Source: Sabellastarte sp. h YS-2021
Taxonomy: Eukaryota > Annelida > Polychaeta > Sabellida > Sabellidae
DNA length: 64,000 nt
Reading direction: 5' to 3'
NCBI GenBank assembly: GCA_964017235.1
Contig: OZ024933.1
Location: 56,650,255-56,714,254 of the forward strand
Notes under the pieces: generated by a model
What the model saw: the letters and a program-made list of their open reading frames with translations, nothing else
What the model was told of the DNA's origin: nothing
Database searches by the model: none
Position numbers and translations under genes: made by a program
Part shown: in pieces, positions 34,456-47,400 of the stretch
How the letters are laid out: each line of letters begins with the position of its first letter
Position numbering within the stretch: the first letter of the stretch is position 1

Positions 34456-34959
34456 ATTTGATCTTCAAGCAGCTTAACTTACTGTATGTAAGTTGCAAAA
34501 TCGCGGGAATATTTTAATTTAAGGGTCAAGGGTCATCCAATGACAAACTAGTACTATGAACAAGAATCTCTTGTTAAAAATTTTGACCAGCAGCAATCAG
34601 AGGTGTATAACTTAAGGTCATACCCCAACAATAGAGGTTCGATAAAGAGGTGCGATTAGAGGTGCGATCTGGGAAAAAACCGGGTTCCGAATCCGGTTCA
34701 GAGTTTTATAACATCTATATTGCTTGTCAGCTCATAAAACTGAAGGAAAACTTAAAATATTTAGAACAAACAAGAAATCTGAAGAAATTATAAGCTTTTA
34801 TCTCCTGTTTTGTGCATTTGGCCACTTTTATGGTGATGTTGTGAAGTGTAAAAACGTCCATGTTGTTTGGGATGCACTAAAATGTGGAGTTCCAGAATCC
34901 GTGCAGTTTTGCATTGGCGACATCCCGATGTACACACTTTGGTACCACCCCATCCCTAA
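34456..34959. other. stretch without recognisable gene
   Basis: Bases 34630-34715 are an inverted, diverged relative of 9195-9265. No gene is supported. Confidence 0.45.
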
Positions 34960-35230
34960 TTATTATATGTGTACTTTTAAATAAGTGTGCTACTTCCATT
35001 GACAGCTGCACTTCAATTAATAAATTTTACAGCTTTATTTTTTTTTTTAGTTTACTGATGAATGCTGCCATCTTCCTGATGAATTATCTTGTTTTAAAAC
35101 TTTATCTTTACATAAATTTTCTTTCTCTAAGACATAATTAAACATTATTTGGACCTTTATATAACTGACACTGCTCTGAAACTATCCCTATCTTTGTAAA
35201 GCATTGTGAATTAAAACTTTCAGTATAATG
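34960..35230 (-). repeat. dispersed repeat D, copy 3 (partial)
   Basis: Its reverse complement aligns with the left module of the copies at 20820 and 23515 (TATATAAAGGTCCAAATAATG, AAAATTTATTAATTG, CAGCTGTCAATGGAA). The TGACCT tandem part is absent. Confidence 0.8.
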
Positions 35231-36626
35231 TATGTATAATCTTCCTCCACTGCAGCATCCTAAGAAGGTTTTGGCAATTTCATATATTTGTTAGATCTGT
35301 GGCAGGTTTAAAAGATACCCAGTCCTTGTTTTGACTAATATGTAGTGCTGAAATTGAGAAGGTGATACCTTTTCAGCAGAGAAGTCTTTAAAAAAAGTGT
35401 ACACTTGTTGTCTTCATCTGTAATCAGCCAGTTATGATATTTTTACATGCTTGACACTGATGTGTAACCTCAAGTGTTTATTTTTTTGTTTTACCAAGCC
35501 AAAAGTTCAGATTTGATCAATTCGAAGAACTGTGGTGAGAATTCATTTATCTGGTAAATCGGTGGATTAGTTCTCTCCCTCTGCTCTAACTTCAATCACT
35601 CTCCTGTTATGTGTACCCCCACTGTCCAGCCATACACAAATGTACAGAAAGGACACAACTCTACATCAAGTCAAGATGCTGTTATAGGCAGGATTAGTTG
35701 TTGTTTTTTTTCTATTGAAGGTATTACTGTTCGAATCTGGGTTGGACCTTTGATGGGAGTAAAACAAGTTTTGGTTCTATTTTTTTATTTCTAATGTTGT
35801 GACAAGTATATATATATAACGATTAGTCTATGAAAATATATAAAAATTAAACATTTCAGCATAAGTGAAAGATGATAGTCACAGTTTAGCAGTTTTGATA
35901 CGTATGATTATTCGATGAGTTTGCATATAACTTTCTAGAAATGCAAACAACACTCACAAAATACTATTTTTTCTAATTTAATATCACATTCATACACTAA
36001 TGAAGCTGCATCACAAATGAGAGTAATAGTACACCTCAGTACACCTCTTATCAAGGTACTATGATGCTGCATTTCGCCATTAGTCTATGATTGGCTGCCA
36101 GCAACTTTGCTGTCACATCAGCACAAGGCTGTCAATTCACCCCAACCAACATTATGTCCCAAGTAATCTCTCTAAGTAATATTTAACTTATGAATCAAAG
36201 CACCGAAATATGAGATCAGTAACACATCAGATTATATACCTGACCACGTCAGATAATATACCTCATAGCTTATACCAGGCAAGTGATATACCAAACAATG
36301 AAGGACTAAGATGTTTCTTAGCTCAGACAACACAAGACCGAATTTGATTGTGAACTTTGAGGTTGTTAAGAATGTTTACTTATTGCAGAGTTTCTAAGAA
36401 AATACTGGCAATTGCTGAAAATGTGGGGAAAATGAATCAACTAACCACATGTGCCAGGCGTAGATATTCTCCAGTTATACTACAAGTTTATTGCTTCACA
36501 TTAATGAAAGCCGATTGAAACAACAGATTCATAGTATCAACAAAAAGTAGTGATGTAAAATCATGGTTAGCAGCTTTAACCTGATGTGATAATTTATGAT
36601 GATGCAACAATATATAGTTTCATGTA
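35231..36626. other. non-coding stretch downstream of the GTPase gene
   Basis: No ORF of note. AATAAA on the minus strand at about 36487-36492 could serve the GTPase mRNA as polyadenylation signal, about 135 bases past the stop codon. Confidence 0.45.
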
Positions 36627-37304
36627 TTATAGTATAGTGCAGCTATTTCTCCTAAGGACATCATGCATTCTTGCAGAGGCAGGTTTATGACCTAAGTCAC
36701 CACAGTCTACAATTCTCATGACTTCTTTGAAGGCTGTCACTATGTGCCAATTGTATTTGGCTGAGGTTTCAATGTAGCTACACTTCCAGTGTTTTTTCAC
36801 AGTGGCAGCCACTTCACGCCTTGCCATTTGTCGCTCTTCATTGAGATCATGCTTATTGGCGACTATGAGTATCGGAATGTCATGCGTGTCCCTGCTTTCC
36901 ATAATCTGTTCTCTCATGGATTTTACATACTGGAAACTCTCCTCATTTGTGATATCAAATACAAGAATATACGCAGTCGCATTGCGTAATCCATAGCCCG
37001 GGAAATCTGTCCATTCATTGAGTGAGCTAGTTGGGAAATATGATATAGCAGGACAGTCAGTTATTTTGACTTCGTAAAGGTGATCGTTGATGACAATGGA
37101 TGGATAATAGCACTTGTGTTTCGTTGTGGAGCATTGTTCTTTCAGAAAATGGTTGAATACAAACTGCTCTATGATGGAGGTCTTCCCAACGCCTTGACTT
37201 CCAAGAATAACAATATGAATTCCCTGTTGATATCCTGTGTCGGTGTGATTTTGAGAAGTGGCTGCCATCTTGATGTAACCATTTTTGCTTCCTTCTAACA
37301 GCAT
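36627..37304 (-). CDS. RASL10-like: Ras-like small GTPase, RASL10 type
   Basis: It encodes a small GTPase of the Ras superfamily that would bind GTP and act at membranes. From the ATG at 37302-37304 the protein has 225 residues; a second ATG at 37266-37268 would give 213. Visible motifs are the P-loop GSQGVGKTS (~35-43), NKHD (~150-153) and ETSAK (~179-183) for guanine recognition, and a C-terminal CTIL box (222-225) expected to be geranylgeranylated. The DxxG switch-II motif is absent: the site reads ITDCPAIS followed by FPTSSLNEW. That pattern, with FDITNEESFQYVKSMREQI and WKCSYIETSAKYNWHI, matches the RASL10A/RASL10B family of vertebrates as I know it, so hydrolysis may be unusual. The ORF is uninterrupted, with no intron. 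An acceptor-like CTAATTTTAG at about 37424-37433 suggests a 5' non-coding exon upstream. It could be a retrocopy, but it has no breaks. Confidence 0.88.
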   Translation of the reverse strand: MLLEGSKNGYIKMAATSQNHTDTGYQQGIHIVILGSQGVGKTSIIEQFVFNHFLKEQCSTTKHKCYYPSIVINDHLYEVKITDCPAISYFPTSSLNEWTDFPGYGLRNATAYILVFDITNEESFQYVKSMREQIMESRDTHDIPILIVANKHDLNEERQMARREVAATVKKHWKCSYIETSAKYNWHIVTAFKEVMRIVDCGDLGHKPASARMHDVLRRNSCTIL

Positions 37305-39036
37305 TTCACAAAAATACACAGAGTTAATTTACTATCCAGTGTGTTTTGAGATCTGCATAGAGTTTCTGTGAGTGTAGGCAAACTCAGAATTATTAGCTTG
37401 GGAAGTAGGAATCTGGTGTTCACCTAAAATTAGAAAGATTATATACATAACGGCATCAAAATTCTTGCAGTTTAGAGCATTTTTTAATCATAAAAGTAGA
37501 AAGTAACTAACCTGTTCACTTTCCTTTTTCCTAGTATTATAATATACAGTTTTGAAACAATTAATTCGTTCTTGAGTTAAAACACTAACCTACAAATAAC
37601 ACGTGCAGCAATAATTTAGCATGAAATCTGTCATCAAATCAACTGTTGCTCAGAAAAGTGAATCATTTCAAAGAAGACAGGTATGTCTAAATACCTGTTG
37701 CCACAATTACAAATTACTAAGTTGCTCATTAACGCCCATATAGAAGTGACAATCAAGTCTTCAAACATTCATTGGGATTTATCAATTAATGAGTGACACA
37801 TTTGTTTGTCACCCAGGGGTTATGATAAGGTATTGACTATAGCTTTGAATAGGTTGTTGCTTGCTAATGACCGGATGTTTATGGTGTAAATCTTGGGGGA
37901 CTGCATTGCTGTAATTTCACCACTGATTCTCCTCCTATGTAACACAACTTATAAAATGTGGTGAAGGTGATATGAAAAACTGAAATATGTAAATAAATCT
38001 ATACTAGTTACATGATGCAAAGAATGCACAGGAGGTTACTCTTCCCCTTTCTTTCTCAACACCAGGTTATTAAGGTAGAATGATTTGCATTCAATGATTA
38101 AGGGACAGCATGTTTCTTATATTCTGCCCAGTCCATTTGGGCAGGAAATTACTGTTAACCCTGAAAGTTCTTACCTGTGAAATTAAAACTGATCAAATTT
38201 CCTGTCAAGGTTAGTGACAAGTTACAGCAGATAGATTTAAGGGTGAGCTTATTCTGACAGTTTTGTTAAATTCGACATTGTAAAGAGTAATAGACATGTA
38301 AGATAGCATAAATTTAGAGCAATTTTAGTTTGTTTTCAAAATTTCACGAATCATCATTTATTTTGTATTGCAATGCAAAAATTAAAATATATATAAACAC
38401 TCAATTATACATAACACTCTTACGAGTAAATTTTTCTCACTCTATACACTTTCTCTATGTACATTGCTCAATTAAAAAAAAATAAAGTTAAAGTTCCATC
38501 TGAGGTCTTAGTTAATGTAAACATACAGAATCATGACAGGTTTCATGTTTTAACGCAAAGCATGAACTCACAATTGCTTGATTAAATATGTTTGATAAGG
38601 TCTTTTGGCATAATAGGATTGACCAACACAGCGAAAACTTAACAAGATCAAGTTAGCTGCAAATAGTATGTTATAAATTGATAAGTTTTATGAAATATTA
38701 ATTGACACAAAATGTTAGGTAGGCAGCTATTAATAATTAATATTTTTGCAGGGAGTGGGGGGGGGGGGGGTGGTTAAGATACTATACTGCAGAGATAGAG
38801 CTTGATATCTGACAAAGAATGACACACAATGGGAAGAAATGGCGAAACTTATGCAAAACTCTGTATTTTAAAATGATCATGGTAGGGGTCCTTTTGCCTT
38901 GTATAGTAGGAATTTTGGAGATTTCAAAACTTCTGTGTGGTTGCCACGGAAACCAGTGATTGCTGTGGTATGCCAATTTTACAGAGTTGTGACAGTTTAT
39001 GGAGAATAGGTTTGGCCATATTAAATAACTTTATTT
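37305..39036. other. upstream region of the GTPase gene, no gene seen
   Basis: Probable 5' leader to about 37423 and then unique AT-rich sequence. A run of about 14 G lies at 38757-38770. No promoter motif is convincing. Confidence 0.45.
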
Positions 39037-39147
39037 GAAGGCAACACTACCTGTAGTGTGATCAGGGCATTATAAACATACAACTTTTTTTTGAAGGCAA
39101 CACTGCCTATAGTGTAATCAGGGCATTACAAACATACAACTTAATAG
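39037..39147. repeat. 56-bp tandem duplication
   Basis: Two copies of GAAGGCAACACTRCCTRTAGTG...CATACAACTT start at 39037 and 39093 and differ at a few positions. Confidence 0.9.
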
Positions 39148-39289
39148 GAGACACAGATAGAGATTTAATTGGTGGAAAGGCAGTGGGAGAGCTGCGGAAA
39201 TAATTTTAAAAATCCCTCAAAACTACATCCAAATGAAAAGTGGAATACTCGTGTATTCAGCTCAATTATTTAGTCATGAATTAGTATCT

Positions 39290-39690
39290 AGTACCATTTC
39301 TATGCCAATGACACTCAGGAATTGCCTCAATGACATTCAAAGTTTAATGTTCACAAATAAATTAAAATTAAACCCTGACAAAACTGACGTATCTTGATAG
39401 TCTCAAAAACAATTGTAAACAACTCCTTCCTCACTTTCCAATTAATATTCTTAGCAATCAGGTCTCACCAGTTTACAAGAATCATCTAAAAACTCACCTG
39501 TTTAACTCTAATTTCCCCACTTAGTCTCTTTTCCTTTGGTCACACCCATAACTCTGGATTAATGACATTGACCTCCCCTTGACTATCCTAATGATAATTT
39601 TTTTATGAACTTAGCGCACTGAGTTTCCCATTGTGGGAAATATATTGTGCCTGACAAAACAGTAGATTGGATTAAATTAGTTAATACTTC
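39290..39690 (+). mobile_element. LINE family 2, 3' fragment with internal deletion
   Basis: The plus strand encodes pieces of a LINE RT C-terminal region (TNKLKLNPDKT), then a jump to the LTCLTL tail, followed by the family tail GGGAAATATATTGTGCCTG...GTAGATTGGATTA. The tail is the complement of those at 39845 and 40800. Confidence 0.65.
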
Positions 39691-39779
39691 TAATTATTAA
39701 ACACTGTGTATTTATCCTCTAAAGTGCTGATTTTCCAAGCACACGGAGAGTCCAATAGCCAGAATAAGGTCAACAAAAA

Positions 39780-39912
39780 CACCTTCGACCAGGGCAGACA
39801 GTAACGGTGATGTGGAAACTTTTTTCCAATGCATTGATGGTTGTCAGTGAAAACATCCAATCTAATCAAATCTACTGCTTTGCAGGCACAATATCTTCCC
39901 TATAAAGAAATA
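39780..39912 (-). mobile_element. LINE family 2, 3' tail
   Basis: It contains CTACTGCTTTGCAGGCACAATATCTTCCC preceded by GGTTGTCAGTGAAAACATC, almost identical to 40785-40860, in the same orientation. Confidence 0.75.
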
Positions 39913-40095
39913 GATGAGCCATAAGTTTATTTTTGAAATAAGCTATAGCGATCTGTGACCTGACTGAAAATGGTAATCTATTCCATTTTGAGAGTACTGC
40001 AACTGTAATACTATGGCTACCATCTTGTACTTGGACACTAGAAACTGCCAATCAGCTGCCATGATTCAGTTTACTTGGAGTTTACTCTTACATTT

Positions 40096-40318
40096 GATTT
40101 ATTTGGGGTTAAAATACCTTTCAACACATTGCATATATCAACAGGTAGATTTAAGGGCAGAGGAAACCGATACACACTAATTGGTCATGAAACTGCACTG
40201 TAAATTGCAGAGCATCAGTAAGTAACTACCAACTTTCCCACATTGGGTGAGGTCTGGGATCCAAACCACTGACCTCAGAAATAGGAGGTGAGTATGTTAA
40301 CCACTACACCAACTATTT
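40096..40318 (-). mobile_element. SINE family A, diverged
   Basis: Reverse copy of the SINE at 21229: tail TTTATTTGGGGTTAAAATACC, middle GGCAGAGGAAACCG, head GACCTCAGAAATAGGAGG and TTAACCACTACACCA. Confidence 0.8.
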
Positions 40319-40770
40319 ATTGAGGGGGCTCACTGGTGTTGTAGAGTTACAGAGAGTGGCGGAGCTTTGTTCCCTCTTTGGGATTGTCCATGTGAAAAAC
40401 TGATATGAGTTTTATCTTGTAGTATAAAATAAATGTGTCACGATAACTGCTAAATAACAAATATTCATTGCTATCAAAGGTATTTGTTTGAATTTTAAAT
40501 CTAATTTATTGCTATTTAAGTTTGTAGTTTGATAGATAACGCATTTAAACATTTCAGTTTTATAAATATAGTCAGTCTTGTATTTTATTTTTAAATGGCA
40601 TGGGAACTAGCTGATTCTGTCGAAAAGATAGTTTCCTTGTGGCGACTTCTATTTTGGAAACTTGCCAATTATTGATGACACTGTCATCCTATCTATTTTA
40701 CTCTTGGCAAGGTGTGATGTGATGTTGATGGATTGAGTACCTTTTTATGGCATTATTGTTGTCTTTGTTA
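40319..40770. other. stretch without recognisable gene
   Basis: A short segment (ATTATTGATGACACTGTC...GATGTTGATG) at 40668-40730 has a diverged relative at 43037-43097. No gene is seen. Confidence 0.5.
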
Positions 40771-41471
40771 AAAGTTTTTTTTCCAATGCATGGATGGTTG
40801 TCAGTGAAAACATCTAATCTAATCGAATCTACTGCTTTGCAGGCACAATATCTTCCCCATAAAGGGGAACTCAGTACGCTGGTTAACAAAAATCGTTCAT
40901 CGTAAGGAGAGTCATGGGGAAATCAAGGTAGTAATCCAGAGTCATGGGTTGTGACCAAGAGGAAAGGAGACAAAGTTGAAAACTGGAGTTGAAAAGGTGG
41001 GATTTAAGGCGTTTCCTGAATGATGCAACAGAGGGGCTATTTCTTATTTGGAAGGGGAGAGAGTTCCAAAGAACTTGGGCATAGTGACTGAAAGAATTAG
41101 AAAAGTGGGGGTATGACTCTACGGTCAAAAGTGGGGGTATGAAGGAACTTAAGTTTGGGGGTGCTTCACCTTGTATTTCTGGAAGAGGTGTAGGGGTGAA
41201 TTAATTCTCTTAGGTAAGCAGGTTGACCTTGGCTGAGAATTTTGTATGCAATGAGACCTATTTTAAATTGCATCCTGTGCCTGACTGTGAGCCAGAGGAG
41301 TTTTTTCAGTTGAGGGGTAATAATGTGTGAGAATTTAAGGGAATGGATGACAACCCGGCAGAGTGAGTTTAGACACACTGAAATCTTCTTAAAATTAGGG
41401 CATTTACACATTCGCTTCTTTGCTATGAAGCAAGATGAACCAAAAACACAGGCCCTCCTTTTCACACACAC
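40771..41471 (-). pseudogene. LINE family 2, 3' end of reverse-transcriptase ORF
   Basis: The minus-strand frames 41471-41166 and 41128-40883 encode the C-terminus of a non-LTR retrotransposon ORF2: HIITPQLKKLLWLTVRHRMQFKI, then PHFSNSFSHYAQVLWNSLPFQIRNSPSVASFRKRLKSHLF. These are separated by a frameshift. The 3' tail runs into GATTAGATTAGATG repeats at 40805. It is 5'-truncated, as is usual for LINE insertions. No catalytic RT motif is included. Confidence 0.8.
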
Positions 41472-41959
41472 AAAAAATGATTAGATATGTTAAAAGCTGT
41501 CGTGATGTTTATTTTTCTAATAAATTAATGACATATTTTTACATTATAAAATAACATCTCTTTTCACCGGAAATTGCTAACAAGAATATGGAACATAGGC
41601 CTTCAATATCAATACTGTTTGATGTATATCAGACAAAGGAGATTATAATTATCAGGAGACACAATGTTAATTCAATATGTCAGAGTTTGCCACGATCTTG
41701 ATTCTAATTAGCTCATTTTTCTTTAAGTCCAAACTGAAACATCATATTCCCTAGACCTGGTTACAATGATAATAGACCCTTCATGCTAAAAATAGTGCCA
41801 TAATATAGAATCTACAACGGAGGTGTGTTAAGATGGTGATACCATTTTTTTTATTAAAATATATCCTGAGCTTGTATTGTTTTCAAAATCCAACAGACCA
41901 GGCATCAATTTAATCCAGGCATCTATTTGAAAGAGTGATAATCTAAAATATAGTAATTC
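41472..41959. other. stretch without recognisable gene
   Basis: Unique AT-rich sequence. Confidence 0.5.
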
Positions 41960-42300
41960 AATCTTACTGCTTTGCAGGCTTAATATCTTCCCCACAAGGG
42001 GGAATTCAGTGATTCAAAACAAACAAAAGAACTGATATCAGTGATAGTCTGGAGACGTTCCATGTCAGTAATTCAGAGTTATGGGTCTGAAATGAGGGGA
42101 AGCTACTGGGTGGGGAAGCCTGTGCTGGATTAATAGGTCTTAAGAAGTTACTGAGGGACTTGTTCTAAAATTATATGTAAAGGAAGTGGATTCAAAGAAG
42201 TTAGTGCAAAAAGATTGTGGGATGTATAGACTTTGTAGTAGAAAGTAGGGGCTTGAAAGAACTTAAATTCTGGACATTTATGTCTGGTGTTTCTTAATGA
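41960..42300 (-). mobile_element. LINE family 2, older 3' fragment
   Basis: It shares CTTACTGCTTTGCAGGC, AATATCTTCCCCAC and the downstream layout of 40830-41170, but no open frame is left. Confidence 0.7.
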
Positions 42301-43299
42301 TGTGTAAAGAGGATTTTTTCCAATGGGATGTACTGGTAGGCCATATATTTATTTTTGGAATAGTACGTATATGTGATCAGTCCTATTTTAAAAAGTATCC
42401 GGTATTTAACTAGAAAGTACAAGCTTTTAAAATTATTTAACATTTTATTTGATGCAATATTTTATTCATTTAAATGTCATCAACGAGGCTTGAGAGTCTG
42501 TGGTTGACACCTCCTTGTGAAAACCTCCACGATATGCATAAGGTTGAGCCCACCTTAATAATAGTTGCTTTGTGAAATACTTAGGACCTAAGTCTGTGCA
42601 CTCAGAAAAAAAGTGGTATATTTTAGACAACAGTCTTAGATTTGAATCTGAAGCCAGGCTAAATTTCTTGTATAAAATCAGGCCTTGGTTATATTTTGTT
42701 TTGCTTGATGCTCATTTCCAAGTACTTACTTTTGATTGCTTCTCATTTGAGACTGTGAGAGTTAAAATGTTAAACTTTAAAGTTAATTAAATAGGAATTA
42801 CTTGATATAGCCATGGAACATTTCTAACATCATGTCAGCATCAAAATGAATTGGGGTATATTAAGAAAATCTATTTTCTGATCTTAGTTTCCAGTCAGTT
42901 GCATACTTTGCATTGATTTATTTTCTATATTTATCTCAGTATTCCATACTCTTAAAAACATCACAAAAGTTGAAAGCTGTGAGTTCTGCAAACGATGCAT
43001 CATTTAAAGGACAAAGTACTTGGCATGGATGCTTGTCTATTATTGATGACATTGTCCTATCCATGTTACAGCTGTCTGGGAGTGATGTTGATGCATTGAG
43101 CTAATTATTTTACTGCCAATGTTTGTAAGTGCTTTGGCTCACTTCAATTTTACGTGTTGGTGTCTTCGATCTAGGAAAGAATGTTTAGGTCAGTTTAATG
43201 TCTCATAAGCTTTTCAGAACCAGAAGAATCTTTTCTACAAGAAATTATTATAACAGATATTATAACAGTATCCCAATGATGTTAGCATTAATTTGTGTT
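42301..43299. other. stretch without recognisable gene
   Basis: ORFs 42572-42790 and 42913-43104 show no domain. Confidence 0.5.
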
Positions 43300-43405
43300 A
43301 TCAAGTTAAGTAATAAATTACCTTGATCTGACACCAGAAAATGTTGTAAGCTATCAAGTTAAATAATAAATTACCTTGATCTGACACCAGAAAATGTTGT
43401 AAGTT
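43300..43405. repeat. 53-bp tandem duplication
   Basis: TATCAAGTTAARTAATAAATTACC...GAAAATGTTGTAAG occurs twice in direct succession with one or two differences. Confidence 0.9.
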
Positions 43406-44449
43406 CAATTTTTCAACTGCTTTTGAAAAGCTTCTAAAATAAACTGAGAAGACTAATTTTTTTTTTCTAAATTTCCTTTCCTGACCTTGTTGGTGTATCT
43501 ACACATGTAGGCTGCCTATCATATCCACCACAAGTTATTTTTTTTCTACCGTCTCATTTTTTGTCAACATACATCTGATTTTCACTGTGACTTCACCTGT
43601 CATCCAATGTTATCCCTCCCAGAGTGAAAACTCTATAACACTTCTTGATATGGGATACACATACTGTCTAAGGTAATATGACTAAAAACCTAATTAAATA
43701 AAAACAAAGCGTTTCAAAAGTGATCTAATTCATCTGGACTTCAAACTATAGGAATATGGCGATATTGAGTTTGATTCTTTTGGTTACATATTGCTGGTAT
43801 AAGCAAATTTCACATTCCTTTCTTAACAGGTCAGATTTGACATGAGAGATCTTTTGGTGAACCAAACATGTTTTATGAGCTGCATTTGAACCCACAGCTA
43901 AAAAGATTACAACAAAGGGATTAAAAGCCCAATTTGATCAACCATCTGGCTATCGAAGTCGCCCATTTTCAAAACACGTGACCTTATATAGCCCATATCT
44001 GGATGACAAGTAAACAGTTGGAGGAAACCAATTAGTTAAATCAGACTAGCTTTCTGCCTGGCAAATCATTTGTCCATTGACAAATGACTGTCAACTACAT
44101 CTCCATGACCCTGACATATCACCTCACAGAGGCAAACGTTGTATGTGAAGTAGATACCCCTAAAACTTACCATAAATAAACAGTGATGCTATACTAAGAA
44201 GTTAAACTTTGTAATTTACAAAGAGTATATTACGAATGAAGATGTGTAGTATATTGTTCATCTTTGTAATTGATATATAAGTTTGTATATACCAAATGAA
44301 TAATGTTCCACTTTTGGTATCCACCATATATTGCTTCAGTAATAAACAAAAAAAGGTCATTTTTTGCAGGCAATAGTAATTATAAAAACTTCAATTTTTA
44401 ACTGGAGATTTCTGTTTTCCTTTTCTATTGAGATTTTTTTATGAAAAAT
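43406..44449. other. stretch without recognisable gene
   Basis: Unique AT-rich sequence, no gene seen. Confidence 0.5.
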
Positions 44450-47400
44450 TCCAATTCAACTTTTATAGCGCTTAATCTCTGCCAGAATGACAGACTCTAA
44501 GGCGCAACATCATAGGTAAAATCACAAAAATCATCGTCCTTATCCATAGCAATGGTTGACATCACGGAGAACACCATATGAGGTGGAAAATACTAAGGAG
44601 GATAAGCTTGGCAGAACAGGTATGCCTTAAGTTTTTTCTGAAGGAAGCAATGGAAGTGGCAGATCATACATCATCAGGGAGTTCATTCCATATTTTGGGA
44701 GCATCATATGCAAAGCTTAGACTGGACTGCTTTGTGGATGTGTAAATAGATGGTTGGTATTGAGGAACATGTAGAATTATACCATCAGATTGACTCAACC
44801 GGGTATTATACGCACATTGTCTAACTTTGAGAAATGGGCTGAAATATTTAGGACAGTTAGTATGTAGGTATTTGTATACCAACAAGGCAGTCTTGAAGAT
44901 GCAACGGTGCCTTATGGGTAGCCAATGAAGGGCTTTTCTTAGTGGAGTGGTGTGAGAAAGACATGTGGCTCTACAAACAGTTCTGGCCAGACTGTTTTGA
45001 ATGCATTGTAGCTTGCGTCGGTTAGCAACAGATAGACCCCTAAACAAGGAGTTACAGTAGTCAAGCCTACTCCCCACAAGTGCGTTTGCAGCCATAAGAG
45101 CAGCGTCATGAGTCAAGTACTGTAGAATTTGTCTAAGATCCCTCATCTGGATGAAACAAAGTTTACATACATTTTTAACATGTTTGGTAAAGGAAAAGTC
45201 TGAGTCAAACCAGACACCCAAATTCTTCATCAGAAGGTATCAGTGATTCACCCAATATATTTACTGGAAATAATGGGTTTAACGGTTTTTTGTTGAGACT
45301 TGGAGCCAAATATAATAAAGTCAGTCTTATCAGCATTCAGCTTTAGTTTATTTCCACACAACCACAGTTTGACATCTTCGAGGCACTTTCCTAGCCGATC
45401 GAAGGCAATTTCTGCGTTTTTTTGTGTCAGGTGAATAAACAGCTGGGTATCATCCACATAGAGGTGAAACTAAACATCTGGATGTTTAGAGATTACTTTG
45501 CTCAAAGGTGTGGTATACAATGAAAAAAGAATAGGACCAAGAACTGAACCTTGTGGAACTCCAAACTTAAGCTTTCTAGCCTAAGAGAGAACAGAGCCAA
45601 TCTTGATGCACTGGGTATGATCAGAAAGGTATGACTTGAACCAGTCAAGGCATCTACCCCCAACACCGAACCATTTTCTTAAGGAATCAAGGAGTTTGTC
45701 ATGATGAATGGTGTCAAAAGTTGCAGATTGATCAAGCAGCACCACAGCTGTGGCCTCACCTCTGGCTAGAGATAGGTGAATCTGATTCTTTATAGACAAA
45801 AGAGCTGTTTCAGTTGAATGGCCACGTCTATAGGCAGACTGATTCTCATTTTCCAACCCATGGAGGGAGACGTGTCTACTTAGTTGTGAGGCAATTACAC
45901 GTTCCGTGAGTTTAGAGATAAAGCTCAGTCCAGACACAGGACGATAGTTTTTAAGATAATCTTTTGATAAAGAAGATTTCTTTATCAGTGGAGTGACAAC
46001 AGCACTTTTGAAGCCATCTGGGACAGCACCTTCTGACAAAGAACAATTCACAAGTTTTGTGATAGAAGGAAGGACTATATCAAGGCAATCCTTAACTAGG
46101 AAAGTAGGCCAAGGATCCAGGAGACAGGATTTTTTAGGTGAGTTTTTGCTTACCTTCGCAATATCATCAGGAGAGGCAACATCAAATTTGACAAGTCCAG
46201 GTGGATTTACAGGAGATGGCAAGGAAAAGGATGAAGAACTGGAAAAAGACTCTCAGATTTTAGCGATCTTGTTAGTGAAAAAAGTGGCAAACTGATCAGC
46301 CAATTGTTTTTGTGAACTATTTGATGGAAGAACCTTGTCAGGGATACGGTGTAAGGCAGAATGCAGAACTTGCCACAGTTTTTTAGGGTCATCACCGTTT
46401 TCATTGACAAGAGCTCTAAAATATGTGGCTTTGTCTTTATTAGCTAGTGAATTACACCTGGCAATCTGTTTGCGCAGCCTAGCACGGTTAAGAGGAGTTT
46501 TCTTTTTGTGCCAGGTGTGTTCAAACTGTCGTTGGATGGATTTGGCATTTTTGTAGGTATCTGATAGCCACTTTGCTGGCTCCTTGGCAAGACAGTGAGT
46601 AACCTTTGGAGCATGTTTGTCCAGAAGGTTGGAAAGATCATTAGTGTATTGATCATACAGTTTTTTCGCAGTGTCACCCGGACAAGCAACAAAGGAACAA
46701 TTGCTCAAGTCATTGCGTAGAGTGTCCATGTTTATTTTATGATATCTCCTGTAAGTCACTCTGTTAGCTTGTGAATTAGCAGTTGTTGGAGTTTCAATTT
46801 GGCATTTGATCATTGCATGGTCGGAGATGTAGTCACTGACAACCACATTTGAAACCAGAGAACTATCAGAAGTAAGGATGAGATCTAGGGTATGGCCATG
46901 ACGATAGGTAGCAGAATGAACATGGTAATATTGCAGGAGTCAAGAATATTAAGGAAATTAACACTATCCCTTGATGTTGTGTCAATATGAATATTAAAGT
47001 CGCCACAAATGATGAAGGAGGAATTCGTAGATGAGAGGAACTCAACCAGCATATAAAACTCATCATAAAAAGGATTGGAACATGAACCTGGAGGACGATA
47101 AACACATGCAACCAGTGTAGAATGAGCATTCGATCCAATACTGACTACCAGACATTCAAAGTAGGTGAAAGTGGGATGATCCACAATTCTATGTGACAGG
47201 CTGCTATTTATGAAAAAGCCAACTCCGCCACCCGAGCCATGTGCACGAGGCCTTTGACACAATTTATAAGATGGTGGTGTGATGGATTGAAGCAGACAAT
47301 CGGTATCAGTCGGGCGAATATGAGTTTCGACTAGTGATAATATGTCCAGTGAGTGATTGAACACAGCGTCAGAAATCATTGGAGCCTTATTTCTTACAGA

